Shown: in pieces, positions 34,790 to 43,011 of the stretch
Position numbering within the stretch: the first letter of the stretch is position 1
Layout: every line of letters starts with the position of its first letter
Assembly (NCBI RefSeq): GCF_000212375.1
Contig: NC_015501.1
Coordinates: 1,178,001-1,242,000, forward strand
Source of the DNA: Porphyromonas asaccharolytica DSM 20707
GTDB lineage: Bacteria > Bacteroidota > Bacteroidia > Bacteroidales > Porphyromonadaceae
DNA: 64,000 nt
Direction of reading: 5' to 3'
The notes under the pieces: model-generated
The model's database searches: none
The model's input: only the letters and a program-made list of their open reading frames with translations
Told to the model about the DNA's origin: nothing
Made by a program: the position numbers and the translations under genes

Positions 34790-36028
34790 ATGAATATAGC
34801 AGTAGCAGGAACAGGATATGTAGGACTCTCTATTGCAGTCCTGCTTGCGCAACACAACAATGTGATTGCAGTAGATGTTGATCCAAGGCGTGTCGAATTG
34901 GTAAATAAGAGGCAGTCTCCTATACAAGATGACTATATCGAGGAGTTTCTTGCCTCAAAGCCTCTAAGACTTAAAGCTACGCTTGATGCTGAGGAGGGGT
35001 ATGGCAATGCGGACTTTGTTGTCATTGCTACTCCGACAAATTATGATAGTGCTAAGAACTTCTTCAATACTTCTACTGTTGAAGAGGTTATCAAGCTGGT
35101 AATGACAATTAATCCATTAGCCACGATCGTTATTAAGTCCACAGTACCTGTCGGATATACTCAAGCAGTTAGGAAGGAACTGGATGCCCAGAACATTATC
35201 TTTGCTCCAGAGTTTCTTAGGGAGAGTAAGGCTCTCTATGATAATCTTTACCCGTCACGTATTATCGTGGGTTTTGATCATGGTTCAGATTCTCTGAGAG
35301 AAAAGGCTCACCAGTTTGCTCAGCTCATCTATGAGGGAGCTGTAAAGGAAGATATACCTATTCTTGAGATGGGCTCTACAGAAGCTGAAGCGGTGAAGCT
35401 TTTCGCCAACACTTATTTAGCTTTGCGGGTCTCTTACTTCAACGAGTTAGACACCTATGCAGAGCTGAAGGATTTAAACACTCGAGAAATTATCAAGGGT
35501 GTATGTCTTGACCCTCGAATAGGGGACCACTACAACAATCCATCCTTTGGATATGGAGGATACTGTCTACCTAAAGATACCAAGCAGCTCTTAGCAAACT
35601 ATGCTGATGTGCCCCAAAATATGATGAGTGCTATCGTCGAGAGTAATAGTACCAGAAAGGACTTTATCGCAGATCAAATACTCAAGAGATCTGGTTACTA
35701 TGACTATTATGACGAAGGGCAGTTTGCCCCACAAAAAGAAAAAGAGTGCGTCATAGGAGTCTTTCGCTTGACAATGAAAAAAGGCAGTGACAACTTCCGT
35801 CAGTCCTCTATCCAAGGAGTCATGAAACGCATCAAGGCGAAAGGAGCTAAGATTGTTATCTATGAACCAACTCTAGAAAATCACTCTACGTTCTTTGGAA
35901 GTGTCGTAGAAAACGATTTATCAACCTTCAAGGATATGTCTCAAGTCATCGTAGCCAATCGCTACGAGCCAGAACTTGAAGATGTGCAAGGTAAGGTTTA
36001 TACACGAGATCTATTCAATTGCGATTAA
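34790..36028 (+). CDS. ugd: UDP-glucose 6-dehydrogenase
   Basis: A 412-residue nucleotide-sugar dehydrogenase. The NAD motif is [20 protein letters not shown], the central domain has [24 protein letters not shown], and the catalytic cysteine is in [12 protein letters not shown] (around residue 257). The IKSTVPVG-type motif is present. The sequence resembles short UDP-glucose dehydrogenases of the E. coli Ugd type, which oxidise UDP-glucose to UDP-glucuronate with two NAD+. This would supply uronic acid for the polymer and for amidation by the ATP-grasp protein (inference). Confidence 0.9.
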   Translation: MNIAVAGTGYVGLSIAVLLAQHNNVIAVDVDPRRVELVNKRQSPIQDDYIEEFLASKPLRLKATLDAEEGYGNADFVVIATPTNYDSAKNFFNTSTVEEVIKLVMTINPLATIVIKSTVPVGYTQAVRKELDAQNIIFAPEFLRESKALYDNLYPSRIIVGFDHGSDSLREKAHQFAQLIYEGAVKEDIPILEMGSTEAEAVKLFANTYLALRVSYFNELDTYAELKDLNTREIIKGVCLDPRIGDHYNNPSFGYGGYCLPKDTKQLLANYADVPQNMMSAIVESNSTRKDFIADQILKRSGYYDYYDEGQFAPQKEKECVIGVFRLTMKKGSDNFRQSSIQGVMKRIKAKGAKIVIYEPTLENHSTFFGSVVENDLSTFKDMSQVIVANRYEPELEDVQGKVYTRDLFNCD

Positions 36029-36051
36029 ACAGCTAACAACTTATTGCACCT

Positions 36052-37056
36052 ATGTGTCCTACAGTATCTGTAATCATTCCCGCATACAACGAGGAACGCT
36101 TTATAGAGGATTGTCTCAATTCGGTCTATCAGCAAGACTATCCCAAGGAGCTACTAGAGGTGATTGTAGTAGATGGCAATAGCCACGATCGAACCGCAGA
36201 AATCATCCGAGAGAAGTTCCCTCAAGTAAAGCTCTTGCACAACCCTCGGAAGATAGTCCCAATATCGATGAATATGGGTCTCGAAAAAGCCCAAGGAGTC
36301 TATGTCATCCGACTAGATGCACACTGCACCTATCCAACAAACTACTTTAGCCGTCTCATTGAGTTTATGGAAACCCATCCAGAGGCAGACAACGTTGGGG
36401 GCGTATGGAACACCCTACCAGCTAATAGCTCTGCTCAAGCTCAAGCAATCGCCATTGCTCTCACATCAAAGTTTGGTATGGGCAATGCCGAATATCGGTT
36501 AGGTGCCAAAGAGGTAAAGGAGGTAGACACCGTCCCCTTCGGGTGCTATCGTCGAGAGGTCTTTGACAAGATAGGGGGCTACGACGAGGAGCTGACACGC
36601 AATCAAGACAACGAGCTGAACTCGCGTCTCAAGCAGCATGGGGGGCGCATCTTTCTGCTCCCTGACCTGCTTATAGATTACTATGCACGTCCCACGGTAA
36701 GGAAGTGTGGACGGATGTTTTATCAGTATGGACTCTTCAACCCATTGGTAGATAAGAAGCTGGGGCAGTTCACCTCGCTGAGACGTATGGTGCCACTCTT
36801 CTTCGTACTCTATCTAATACTTTTTGTAGTGCTGAGTATCATTCTGCCGAAGTTGACCCTTTGGTTTGCTATCCCCTTGCTTCTCTATCTACTGATAGAT
36901 ATTGTGGCATCGCTGCAGCATATAGCCAAGCCAAAGGTTGCTCTATGGCTACTCTGCATCTATCCCGTCATCCATGTCAACTATGGTATCGGTTACCTTG
37001 ATGGTATCTTGCGCCTCCTCTTCAATCGCTCTTTCGTCGCTGAAGCTAATAGATAG
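36052..37056 (+). CDS. Glycosyltransferase family 2 (ExoA-like)
   Basis: A 334-residue protein. The GT-A domain (about 1-230) has VSVIIPAYNEERFIEDCLNSV, VVDGNSHDRTAEI, the metal motif RLDAHCTYP and the acceptor motif RNQDNELNSRLKQHGG. Three C-terminal helices (about 240-325) anchor it in the membrane. It resembles ExoA-type transferases of exopolysaccharide pathways. Base composition shifts back toward the host value within this gene, marking the downstream limit of the AT-rich segment. Confidence 0.88.
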   Translation: MCPTVSVIIPAYNEERFIEDCLNSVYQQDYPKELLEVIVVDGNSHDRTAEIIREKFPQVKLLHNPRKIVPISMNMGLEKAQGVYVIRLDAHCTYPTNYFSRLIEFMETHPEADNVGGVWNTLPANSSAQAQAIAIALTSKFGMGNAEYRLGAKEVKEVDTVPFGCYRREVFDKIGGYDEELTRNQDNELNSRLKQHGGRIFLLPDLLIDYYARPTVRKCGRMFYQYGLFNPLVDKKLGQFTSLRRMVPLFFVLYLILFVVLSIILPKLTLWFAIPLLLYLLIDIVASLQHIAKPKVALWLLCIYPVIHVNYGIGYLDGILRLLFNRSFVAEANR

Positions 37057-37059
37057 AGT

Positions 37060-37701
37060 ATGTGGGCGAAGTGGTTATTTGATCGGATTATGTCGCTCGT
37101 AGGGCTGATTATACTTAGCCCTGTGCTACTTGTCGTGGCGATATTGATTCGAGTGAAGATGCCAGGTGGTCCTGTCCTTTTCAAACAAAAGAGGGTAGGC
37201 AAAGAGGGAAAGCTCTTTACGATGGTCAAGTTTCGCAGTATGAGTGTGGCGCATGGTGGTAGTAGTGTCTCTGTCGCTGGGGAGTCGCGCATCACCCCGC
37301 TAGGGGCTAAGCTACGTAAGTACAAGCTAGATGAACTCCCCGAACTGTGGAACGTATTCATCGGCGATATGAGCTTCGTAGGTCCTCGTCCTGATGTACC
37401 AGGTTATACAGATAAGCTCGTGGGTGAGGATCGTGTGATACTGAAGCTACGTCCAGGGATCACTGGCCCCGCCTCCCTAAAGTATAGAGATGAGGAGACT
37501 CTTCTGGCTACTGTGGAGGATCCGATCAGGTACAATGATGAAGTGATTTTCCCCGACAAGGTAAGAATCAATAAGGAATATTACTACAATTGGTCTTTCT
37601 GGCAAGATATAAGGTACATCGTGAGGACGGTGTGTGGGGGGAAGCTGTTGGCTGTTGATGGGCTAAAAGCTAACGGCCAAAAGCCAAAAGCTAATCTCTA
37701 G
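37060..37701 (+). CDS. Initiating sugar-phosphate transferase (PglC/WcaJ-like catalytic domain)
   Basis: A 213-residue monotopic phosphoglycosyl transferase. An N-terminal re-entrant helix (LFDRIMSLVGLIILSPVLLVVAILI) is followed by GGPVLFKQKRVGKEGKLFTMVKFRSM, LDELPELWNVFIGDMSFVGPRPDVP and LRPGITGPASLKYRDEE. It moves a sugar-1-phosphate from a UDP-sugar to undecaprenyl phosphate, starting the repeat unit. The short form without extra membrane helices matches PglC, which uses UDP-diNAcBac; the next gene is a PglE-like aminotransferase. A short C-terminal tail is low-complexity. Confidence 0.92.
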   Translation: MWAKWLFDRIMSLVGLIILSPVLLVVAILIRVKMPGGPVLFKQKRVGKEGKLFTMVKFRSMSVAHGGSSVSVAGESRITPLGAKLRKYKLDELPELWNVFIGDMSFVGPRPDVPGYTDKLVGEDRVILKLRPGITGPASLKYRDEETLLATVEDPIRYNDEVIFPDKVRINKEYYYNWSFWQDIRYIVRTVCGGKLLAVDGLKANGQKPKANL

Positions 37702-37742
37702 AGATTTCCTCTCGAGGGGCTTGGGATCAGCCCCATTTTCAT

Positions 37743-37750
37743 TACATTTG
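37743..37750 (+). promoter_or_regulatory. Bacteroidetes -7 box upstream of the aminotransferase gene
   Basis: TACATTTG lies 27 bp before the ATG at 37778. The surrounding about 40 bp are nearly repeated at 39828-39870, upstream of the coiled-coil gene. Confidence 0.6.
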
Positions 37751-37777
37751 TAGGCAATTAAATCAGAGCTAACAGGT

Positions 37778-38920
37778 ATGGAACAGAAGAAGATTTGGCT
37801 CTCACTCGCTGAGATGGGCGGACGAGAGCAGGAGTTTATACAGGAGGCGTTTGACACCAACTGGGTGGTGCCTCTGGGACCCAATGTGAATGGCTTCGAG
37901 GAGGACTTGACACGTTACCTCGGAGCGCTGGGCAAGCATGTCGTAGCACTTAGTGCCGGCACTGCTGCACTGCACTTAGGACTGGTCATGCTGGGTGTGG
38001 GGCGTGATGACGAGGTGATCTGTCAGAGCTTTACCTTCTCAGCCTCGGCCAATCCAATTACTAATCAAGGGGCTAAGCCTATATTTGTCGATAGCGAGCC
38101 TGACACGTGGAATATGTCTCCAGCCCTGTTACGTCAAGCTATCGAGGATCGCATCGCTCAGACTGGGCGCAAGCCTAAGGCGATCATACCGGTTCATCTG
38201 TATGGCATGCCCGCCAAGATGACCGAGATACTAGCGATCGCTGAGAAATACAACATACCTGTCCTCGAGGATGCTGCCGAGGCGCTCGGCTCTGAGTACA
38301 AGGGGCACAAGTGCGGTACGCTAGGTCGCTACGGAGCACTCTCTTTCAATGGTAATAAGATGATCACCACGTCGGGTGGTGGAGCTCTGATCTGTCCCAG
38401 TGAGGAGACGGCTCGACGTGTGCTCTTTTACGCTACGCAGGCTCGTGACAATGCGCCACACTACCAGCACACGCACATCGGCTATAACTACCGTCTGAGC
38501 AATATATCGGCAGGTATAGGTCGTGGGCAGATGCTCGTCCTCGAGGAGCATGTAGCTAAGCGTCGGCACAATCATGCTCGCTACTGCGCTCTGCTCGCTG
38601 ACTGCCCTGGGGTAGAGGTGAAGTGCGCTCCCTCTGAGGAGTATAATAGCAACTACTGGCTCACCTGCGTCCTAGTTGATCCTGAGAAAGCGGGCTTCAC
38701 ACGTGAGGATCTGAGGCTCCAGCTGGAGGCTGAGTCTATCGAGAGCCGTCCGCTGTGGAAGCCGATGCACCTGCAGCCTGTCTTTGCTGAGGCACCACGC
38801 TATGTCGATGGTACGAGTGAGCAGCTCTTCGATAGGGGGCTCTGTCTGCCTAGCGGTACGCTGGTGACGGAGGAGGATCTGCAGCGGGTTGTGGCTGTGA
38901 TCCGTAGTTTGGGCAGGTAA
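37778..38920 (+). CDS. DegT/DnrJ/EryC1-type sugar aminotransferase (PglE-like)
   Basis: A 380-residue PLP enzyme. It has TNWVVPLGPNVNGFEEDL, the PLP-phosphate motif SAGTAALHLGL, the loop VLEDAAEALGSEYKG and the Schiff-base lysine in LSFNGNKMITTSGGG (around residue 187). Such enzymes aminate 4-keto-6-deoxy UDP-sugars with glutamate as amino donor. The PglC-like gene 76 bp upstream suggests a bacillosamine-type first sugar, although dehydratase and acetyltransferase genes are not in this window. It has its own promoter and a strong terminator. Confidence 0.9.
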   Translation: MEQKKIWLSLAEMGGREQEFIQEAFDTNWVVPLGPNVNGFEEDLTRYLGALGKHVVALSAGTAALHLGLVMLGVGRDDEVICQSFTFSASANPITNQGAKPIFVDSEPDTWNMSPALLRQAIEDRIAQTGRKPKAIIPVHLYGMPAKMTEILAIAEKYNIPVLEDAAEALGSEYKGHKCGTLGRYGALSFNGNKMITTSGGGALICPSEETARRVLFYATQARDNAPHYQHTHIGYNYRLSNISAGIGRGQMLVLEEHVAKRRHNHARYCALLADCPGVEVKCAPSEEYNSNYWLTCVLVDPEKAGFTREDLRLQLEAESIESRPLWKPMHLQPVFAEAPRYVDGTSEQLFDRGLCLPSGTLVTEEDLQRVVAVIRSLGR

Positions 38921-38945
38921 GAGGACGGTTGCGATGCGTCGCAAG

Positions 38946-38985
38946 GCGTAGATCTGTGAGGAGTTAGCTTCCCACAGATCTACGC
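38946..38985 (+). terminator. Rho-independent terminator after the aminotransferase gene
   Basis: A 13-bp perfect stem, GCGTAGATCTGTG/CACAGATCTACGC, has a 14-nt loop and is followed by TTTCTTCG. It lies 25 bp after the stop codon. Confidence 0.8.
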
Positions 38986-38995
38986 TTTCTTCGTT

Positions 38996-39022
38996 TGAGA
39001 CTGTTGCAAAAGTCAACAGTCT
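38996..39022. repeat. GAGACTGTTG-family hairpin
   Basis: A perfect 10-bp stem GAGACTGTTG/CAACAGTCTC has the loop CAAAAGT and is identical to the left end of the small element at 51918. The matching right end is not found here. Confidence 0.65.
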
Positions 39023-39135
39023 CCTTTCGAGTGTATGCGGCGACGGTGCGTGTCGCGCTCGTTATTTAGGGTTGACCTGTTACAATAAATTAAGGTTGGC
39101 TACGGATCGATACGGTGCTGTGTCGGGAAAAACTG

Positions 39136-39305
39136 ATTTCCACGTGGATATTTCGAAATATCCACGTGGCAAATTAAAAATGCCTACGTAGGAACGAAAT
39201 GAAACTTCGGAGGAATCAAACGAAACTTCGGAGGAAATGAATGACGCCCACGTGGAGAATAAAAAATATCCACGTGGAGATTTGAGATTTTCCACGTGGA
39301 TATTC
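39136..39305. repeat. CACGTG-palindrome element, copy 2
   Basis: Three CACGTG/TACGTA palindromes, two copies of AAACTTCGGAGGAA, then three CACGTG palindromes, with A/T spacers. This is the same 3-2-3 order as at 10338 and 61996. No flanking inverted repeat like that of copy 1 was seen. Confidence 0.8.
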
Positions 39306-39390
39306 GAGAAAGGATGGGATCGGACGAATTTTTCTGTAAAGAGATGTAAATAGAGATTAGAGGGGAGAGGTTAGAGATTAGAAGTTAGAC

Positions 39391-39637
39391 GACCGCTTGC
39401 GGTCGGACGCATCATAGCCCCCAGTCGGAGGAGCGAAGCTCCGAACGACTGGAGGGGTAGAGGAGCCATACGAAGCAAGCGACCTCCCCGGTGTGGAAGG
39501 TCGGACTGGGACTGCGTCTTTGCTTAGTCCGACCCACAAGGGGTCGACTTTTTACCACGTTCGCCTATCCATCGGTCGTTCGGGGCTTTTGCCCCTCCGA
39601 CCGACGGCTACGATGCGTCGGACCTCTTGCGAGGTCC
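39391..39637. repeat. Multi-hairpin structured element
   Basis: A 14-bp long-range stem (39406-39419 with 39606-39619, one mismatch; GACGCATCATAGCC) encloses three local hairpins. These are CCAGTCG/CGACTGG at 39421-39452, GGTCGGACT/AGTCCGACC at 39499-39534, and CGGTCG-GGGGC/GCCCC-CGACCG at 39573-39603. Two small outer hairpins, at 39391-39405 and 39621-39636, flank the whole. It may be a structured RNA or a mobile-element remnant. No protein is evident. TTAGA-type tracts flank it on both sides (39350 and 39660-39815). Confidence 0.7.
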
Positions 39638-39843
39638 CTTCTTATCAGAGTGATCGGGGAGGAAGATTAGAGGTTAGAGGGAGAGGGGCTAGTGGCACTA
39701 GTGCTATCGGAGTGATCAGAGCTATCGGAGTAATCGGATTTCTAATTACTAATCTCTATCTTCTAACCTCTAATCTCTAACTTCTAACCGCCTAACTTCT
39801 AATCTCTAGCTTCTCGAAAAGCTTGAGGTCAGCCCCTTTTTCA

Positions 39844-39851
39844 TTACATTT
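39844..39851 (+). promoter_or_regulatory. Bacteroidetes -7 box upstream of the coiled-coil/ATPase/HNH genes
   Basis: TACATTTG lies 43 bp before the start at 39895. It is within a sequence almost identical to the promoter at 37720-37765. Confidence 0.6.
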
Positions 39852-39894
39852 GTAGGCAACTAAGTCAAGACAAACCATTAGAACAGGCAATGAT

Positions 39895-40938
39895 ATGAGT
39901 GAGGAGAGAGTACAGATCAGCATGTCGAATACGAAGAAGGAGATGCTGGAGGCTTATGAGGCGTTGCTAGCAGAGGTGCAGGCTAAGAGCTTAGAGAACC
40001 CTAAAGAGGAGCAGAAGCGGGTCTCCGAGCAGAAGGTTGTGGCACAGGCTGAGGCGCTATCGGCTGACGAGTTAGATGCTTTCGCTCGTGAGGTGATGGG
40101 TGGCTTCGAGCGATCCGTCACGCAGCTTCAGAAGCAACTCAAGGAGGGCTTCGAAAAGCTCAGAACGCTTAATGAGACCATCCAGCTCAAGGAGGAGTGG
40201 ATCAAGGAGCTCTATGCCATCGAAAGCAATGCGGACTCACTCTCTACACTGATTCTAGCACAGAAGAAGCAGAAAGAAGAGGCTCAGGTCGAGCTAGAGG
40301 AGACACGTGCCAAGCTGGAGCGTGAGATCGAAGAGACTCGTGAGGCGTGGCGTCACGAGCGTGAGCAATACAATGACTCTGTCAAGCAGGAGAAGGCAAA
40401 CATAGCCCTCCTCCGTAAGCGCGAAGAGGAGGAGTATGACTATACGACGAGTCAGCAGCGTCGGAAAGAGGAGGATGCCTTCCAAGAGCGTCTAGAGGCT
40501 GAGGAGCGTGAGCTGACGGAGCGCAAGCAAGCTTTCGAGCGAACCTCTGCCGAGCGAGAGCGTGTCCTAGCCGATGCTGAGGGTGAGCTGCAGAGCCTAC
40601 GTCAGTTGGCCGAGAGCCTGGAGAGTCGTATGCAAGAGGTGCAGACCAAAGCTGTCCAGGAGACAGAGGAGCGTCTCAACAGGGAGCATCGCTTTGCGTT
40701 TGACTTAGCTCAGAAGGAGACAGAGGGTCAGCTACGACTCAAGGATCAGCAGATAGAGCTCTTGCAGCAAAAGATCAAGGAGATAGAGAGTCAGCTCAAG
40801 GAGGCTGGAGTCAAGGTTGCCAATTCGGAGGAGACGGTCAGAGACATCGCTCTCCGTGCTATCGACTCCTCAGCGATGACGAGTCGTACGCTAGCTCGCG
40901 AGCCTCGCACGGCCGCGCCTCGTGACACAGACGAGTAG
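39895..40938 (+). CDS. Coiled-coil protein of unknown function
   Basis: A 347-residue, highly charged protein dominated by Glu, Lys, Arg and Gln heptads, from about residue 80 to 310, with no signal peptide or membrane segment. The N-terminal part (KKEMLEAYEALLAEVQAK) is also helical, and the C-terminus is short and disordered. No enzymatic motif is visible. It lies 35 bp upstream of an AAA ATPase/HNH pair in the same direction and shares their only evident promoter, so it may be a structural partner. Its higher GC instead suggests a resident gene next to an acquired pair. Confidence 0.7.
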   Translation: MSEERVQISMSNTKKEMLEAYEALLAEVQAKSLENPKEEQKRVSEQKVVAQAEALSADELDAFAREVMGGFERSVTQLQKQLKEGFEKLRTLNETIQLKEEWIKELYAIESNADSLSTLILAQKKQKEEAQVELEETRAKLEREIEETREAWRHEREQYNDSVKQEKANIALLRKREEEEYDYTTSQQRRKEEDAFQERLEAEERELTERKQAFERTSAERERVLADAEGELQSLRQLAESLESRMQEVQTKAVQETEERLNREHRFAFDLAQKETEGQLRLKDQQIELLQQKIKEIESQLKEAGVKVANSEETVRDIALRAIDSSAMTSRTLAREPRTAAPRDTDE

Positions 40939-40973
40939 AGGACAAGCTGTCGTCAGAGAATACCTACAATCCT

Positions 40974-42233
40974 ATGCAACGCTATATACAGTCCATCCAT
41001 ATTAATAAGGTACGTCATCTACATAATCTTGACATTTATATACCTGATGACGAGCATCCACATCTATTGATCACGGGTAAGAATGGAAGTGGTAAGACCT
41101 CTTTGCTGGAGGCTATACGAGATCATATTGCTCTCCTGCAAAAAGGGCAGAGCTTGGATTTCTTAAAGTATGACGAGCAAATACAATACTACGCCCAGCA
41201 ACTATCTAGCTGTACAGACCCTCTAAGGAAAGCAGAACTAGAGCAAAAGCTAGCTTTTTGGCAGGAAAGGCTTGATGAGCTATATGGGGCAGTGCGTGTG
41301 GAGTTTGAAGACCCTACTCAGATTGTATTCCATAGTTCTGACAAGCTCTTTATCTGTGCGATGTATGCCGCTAGTAGAGAGGTTCGAATGTTAGAGCCAC
41401 TCAACCCAACGAAGCCGACGTTCAGAGACCAGTGGCTTATCAATCAAGGAGCCTCAGATCAATTTCTCAACTATCTCTCTGATCTGAAGATCCAAGAGGC
41501 TCTTGCCCGAAATGAGCATCAGACGGAAGATGCAGACCGAATCAACGATTGGTTTGTCTCGTTCGAAGCGTTACTAGGGAAAATTTTTGGCGATAGTGGC
41601 CTGAAACTCTCTTTCAACTACAAGGACTACTCTTTTCATATAGAGACCGAAGGCAAGAGCTTTAAGTTCAACGAGCTATCAGATGGATTTGCTGCGGTGA
41701 TAGATATCATATCTGACCTAATCCTAAAGATGAGCTCGATAAGCGATCGCACGATGCAGCTCTACGATATACCTGGGATCGTCTTGATAGATGAAGTGGA
41801 GACCCACTTGCATCTTTCTTTGCAGCGACAGGTGATGCCTTTACTGACTAAGGTTTTTCCAAATATCCAATTCATAGTCACGACACATTCACCTTTTGTC
41901 CTCAACTCCATTGCGTCTGCTTCTGTTTATGACTTGGAGCATCAAAAGGTATTGACTAATCTGTCTGACTACTCTTATGAGGCTTTGGCCGAGGGGTATT
42001 TTGAGGTCAGTACTCGTTCGAGTTACCTAGAGCAACAGCTGAATCGTCTTACAGAGCTCCTAGAGCAAGCAGACCTAGACATTGCAGAGCGATTTGAGGT
42101 CAAAGAACTAATCAAAGATCTTGACAAAGTATCTGAGAGTGTCTCCCCAAAGATAGCAGGCGAATACGAAGAGTTGAAAATTAAGTGGGCTGATAAACTT
42201 ATCGAGATTCGAGACTATGATTCAAATCTATAA
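40974..42233 (+). CDS. AAA ATPase, Septu PtuA-like
   Basis: A 419-residue ATPase with an ABC/SMC-like split head. Walker A is LLITGKNGSGKTSLLEAI (around residues 30-47), a coiled insert lies near 70-100, and Walker B is PGIVLIDEVETHLHLSLQ (around 262-279). The switch region FIVTTHSPFVLNSI follows. Helical C-terminal residues resemble the dimerisation tail of PtuA. The stop overlaps the HNH gene by 17 bp. PtuA/PtuB pairs form the Septu anti-phage system, in which the ATPase controls an HNH nuclease. The moderately AT-rich sequence suggests horizontal origin. Confidence 0.82.
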   Translation: MQRYIQSIHINKVRHLHNLDIYIPDDEHPHLLITGKNGSGKTSLLEAIRDHIALLQKGQSLDFLKYDEQIQYYAQQLSSCTDPLRKAELEQKLAFWQERLDELYGAVRVEFEDPTQIVFHSSDKLFICAMYAASREVRMLEPLNPTKPTFRDQWLINQGASDQFLNYLSDLKIQEALARNEHQTEDADRINDWFVSFEALLGKIFGDSGLKLSFNYKDYSFHIETEGKSFKFNELSDGFAAVIDIISDLILKMSSISDRTMQLYDIPGIVLIDEVETHLHLSLQRQVMPLLTKVFPNIQFIVTTHSPFVLNSIASASVYDLEHQKVLTNLSDYSYEALAEGYFEVSTRSSYLEQQLNRLTELLEQADLDIAERFEVKELIKDLDKVSESVSPKIAGEYEELKIKWADKLIEIRDYDSNL

Positions 42234-42870
42234 GTCCTCCACTTCGCCTAAATCCCTTGATACGGGGACTCAGTACAATGGTCAAGATGTACAGGAACAG
42301 CTACTTATAGACCAAAATAGTAAATGCTATATCTGCGAAAAGAAAGTTGTAACTGACTATCATATAGATCACTTACTCAGTCAGGCGCAACATTCTGATA
42401 AAACGACCGATTGGAGCAACCTATTGCTGACATGTTCTTATTGTAATCAGAAGAAGTCCAACGCTTACGACCAAATAATCAATCCTCTAGGACATCCTAT
42501 CGAAACTTTCATCAAGCAGAAAGTGGACTACCAGAGGAACGTCGCAATCTTTGAGGGTCCCGATGATAGAGAGATTGTAGGTATAGATGAGACTATCAAG
42601 TTGCTTTCCTCTGTGTTTAATGGGAAGACTCCTGCTCGGCAAGTGCGGGAAGAGAAATTTTATGAGTACTTTTTCCATCGGATTACTCTATTTCAAAAGG
42701 CTTGTAATCAATTTCTAGCGAATAAAACGGAGCAACATAAACGGATAGTTTGTGAGCTTTTAAAGGCAGACCAAGAGTTCCTTGGATTCAAATATTGGAT
42801 TATTCAATCAAATCAGACGTTGCAAAAAACCTTTCTTTCTTTTTGTCAGTGGAATAGGGATGAAATCTGA
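42217..42870 (+). CDS. HNH endonuclease, Septu PtuB-like
   Basis: A 217-residue nuclease. The beta-beta-alpha-metal HNH domain is visible as CYICEKK, YHIDHLLSQ and LLLTCSYCNQKKSNAY (about residues 35-90), giving two CxxC zinc knuckles around the catalytic DH. A helical C-terminal region follows. The length and the pairing with an upstream AAA ATPase match PtuB (TIGR02646-type) proteins, including those in retron-Septu systems; no reverse transcriptase is present here. It probably cleaves nucleic acid upon phage infection. Confidence 0.83.
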   Translation: MIQIYKSSTSPKSLDTGTQYNGQDVQEQLLIDQNSKCYICEKKVVTDYHIDHLLSQAQHSDKTTDWSNLLLTCSYCNQKKSNAYDQIINPLGHPIETFIKQKVDYQRNVAIFEGPDDREIVGIDETIKLLSSVFNGKTPARQVREEKFYEYFFHRITLFQKACNQFLANKTEQHKRIVCELLKADQEFLGFKYWIIQSNQTLQKTFLSFCQWNRDEI

Positions 42871-42902
42871 AATAGACCTTGATCTGAAAAAAAGACAGAG
42901 AG

Positions 42903-42983
42903 ATGGAGCAAAAGAAGGTTTGGCTGTTAGCTGCGCTTGCTATTTGTGTAGTAGCTGAGGTTTTAGTACTTTTGCACTGGTAA
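42903..42983 (+). CDS. Possible 26-residue membrane peptide
   Basis: The frame MEQKKVWLLAALAICVVAEV continues to a stop at 42981-42983 and encodes one hydrophobic helix after a charged start. Its first 24 bases resemble the start of the aminotransferase gene at 37778 (MEQKKIWLS). It overlaps the efp promoter box, so it may be an accidental frame. It could equally be a short membrane peptide or a relic of a duplicated gene start. Confidence 0.25.
   Translation: MEQKKVWLLAALAICVVAEVLVLLHW
42967..42974 (+). promoter_or_regulatory. Bacteroidetes promoter of efp
   Basis: TACTTTTG lies 38 bp before the efp ATG. TTTG at 42943-42946 is correctly spaced as the -33 element. Confidence 0.7.
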
Positions 42984-43011
42984 GTAACTTCACAGAATAG
43001 ACAAATAGTAT

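Noticed and set aside
38921-39894. A possible tRNA or rRNA gene in the long gene-free stretch after the aminotransferase
   Set aside because: No cloverleaf with a T-loop GTTCRAATC-type sequence or CCA-adjacent acceptor stem was found; the hairpins are longer and arranged differently.
42217-42870. A retron-linked Septu system (reverse transcriptase plus PtuA/PtuB)
   Set aside because: No reverse transcriptase motif (YADD-type) or msr/msd-like structure lies near the pair.
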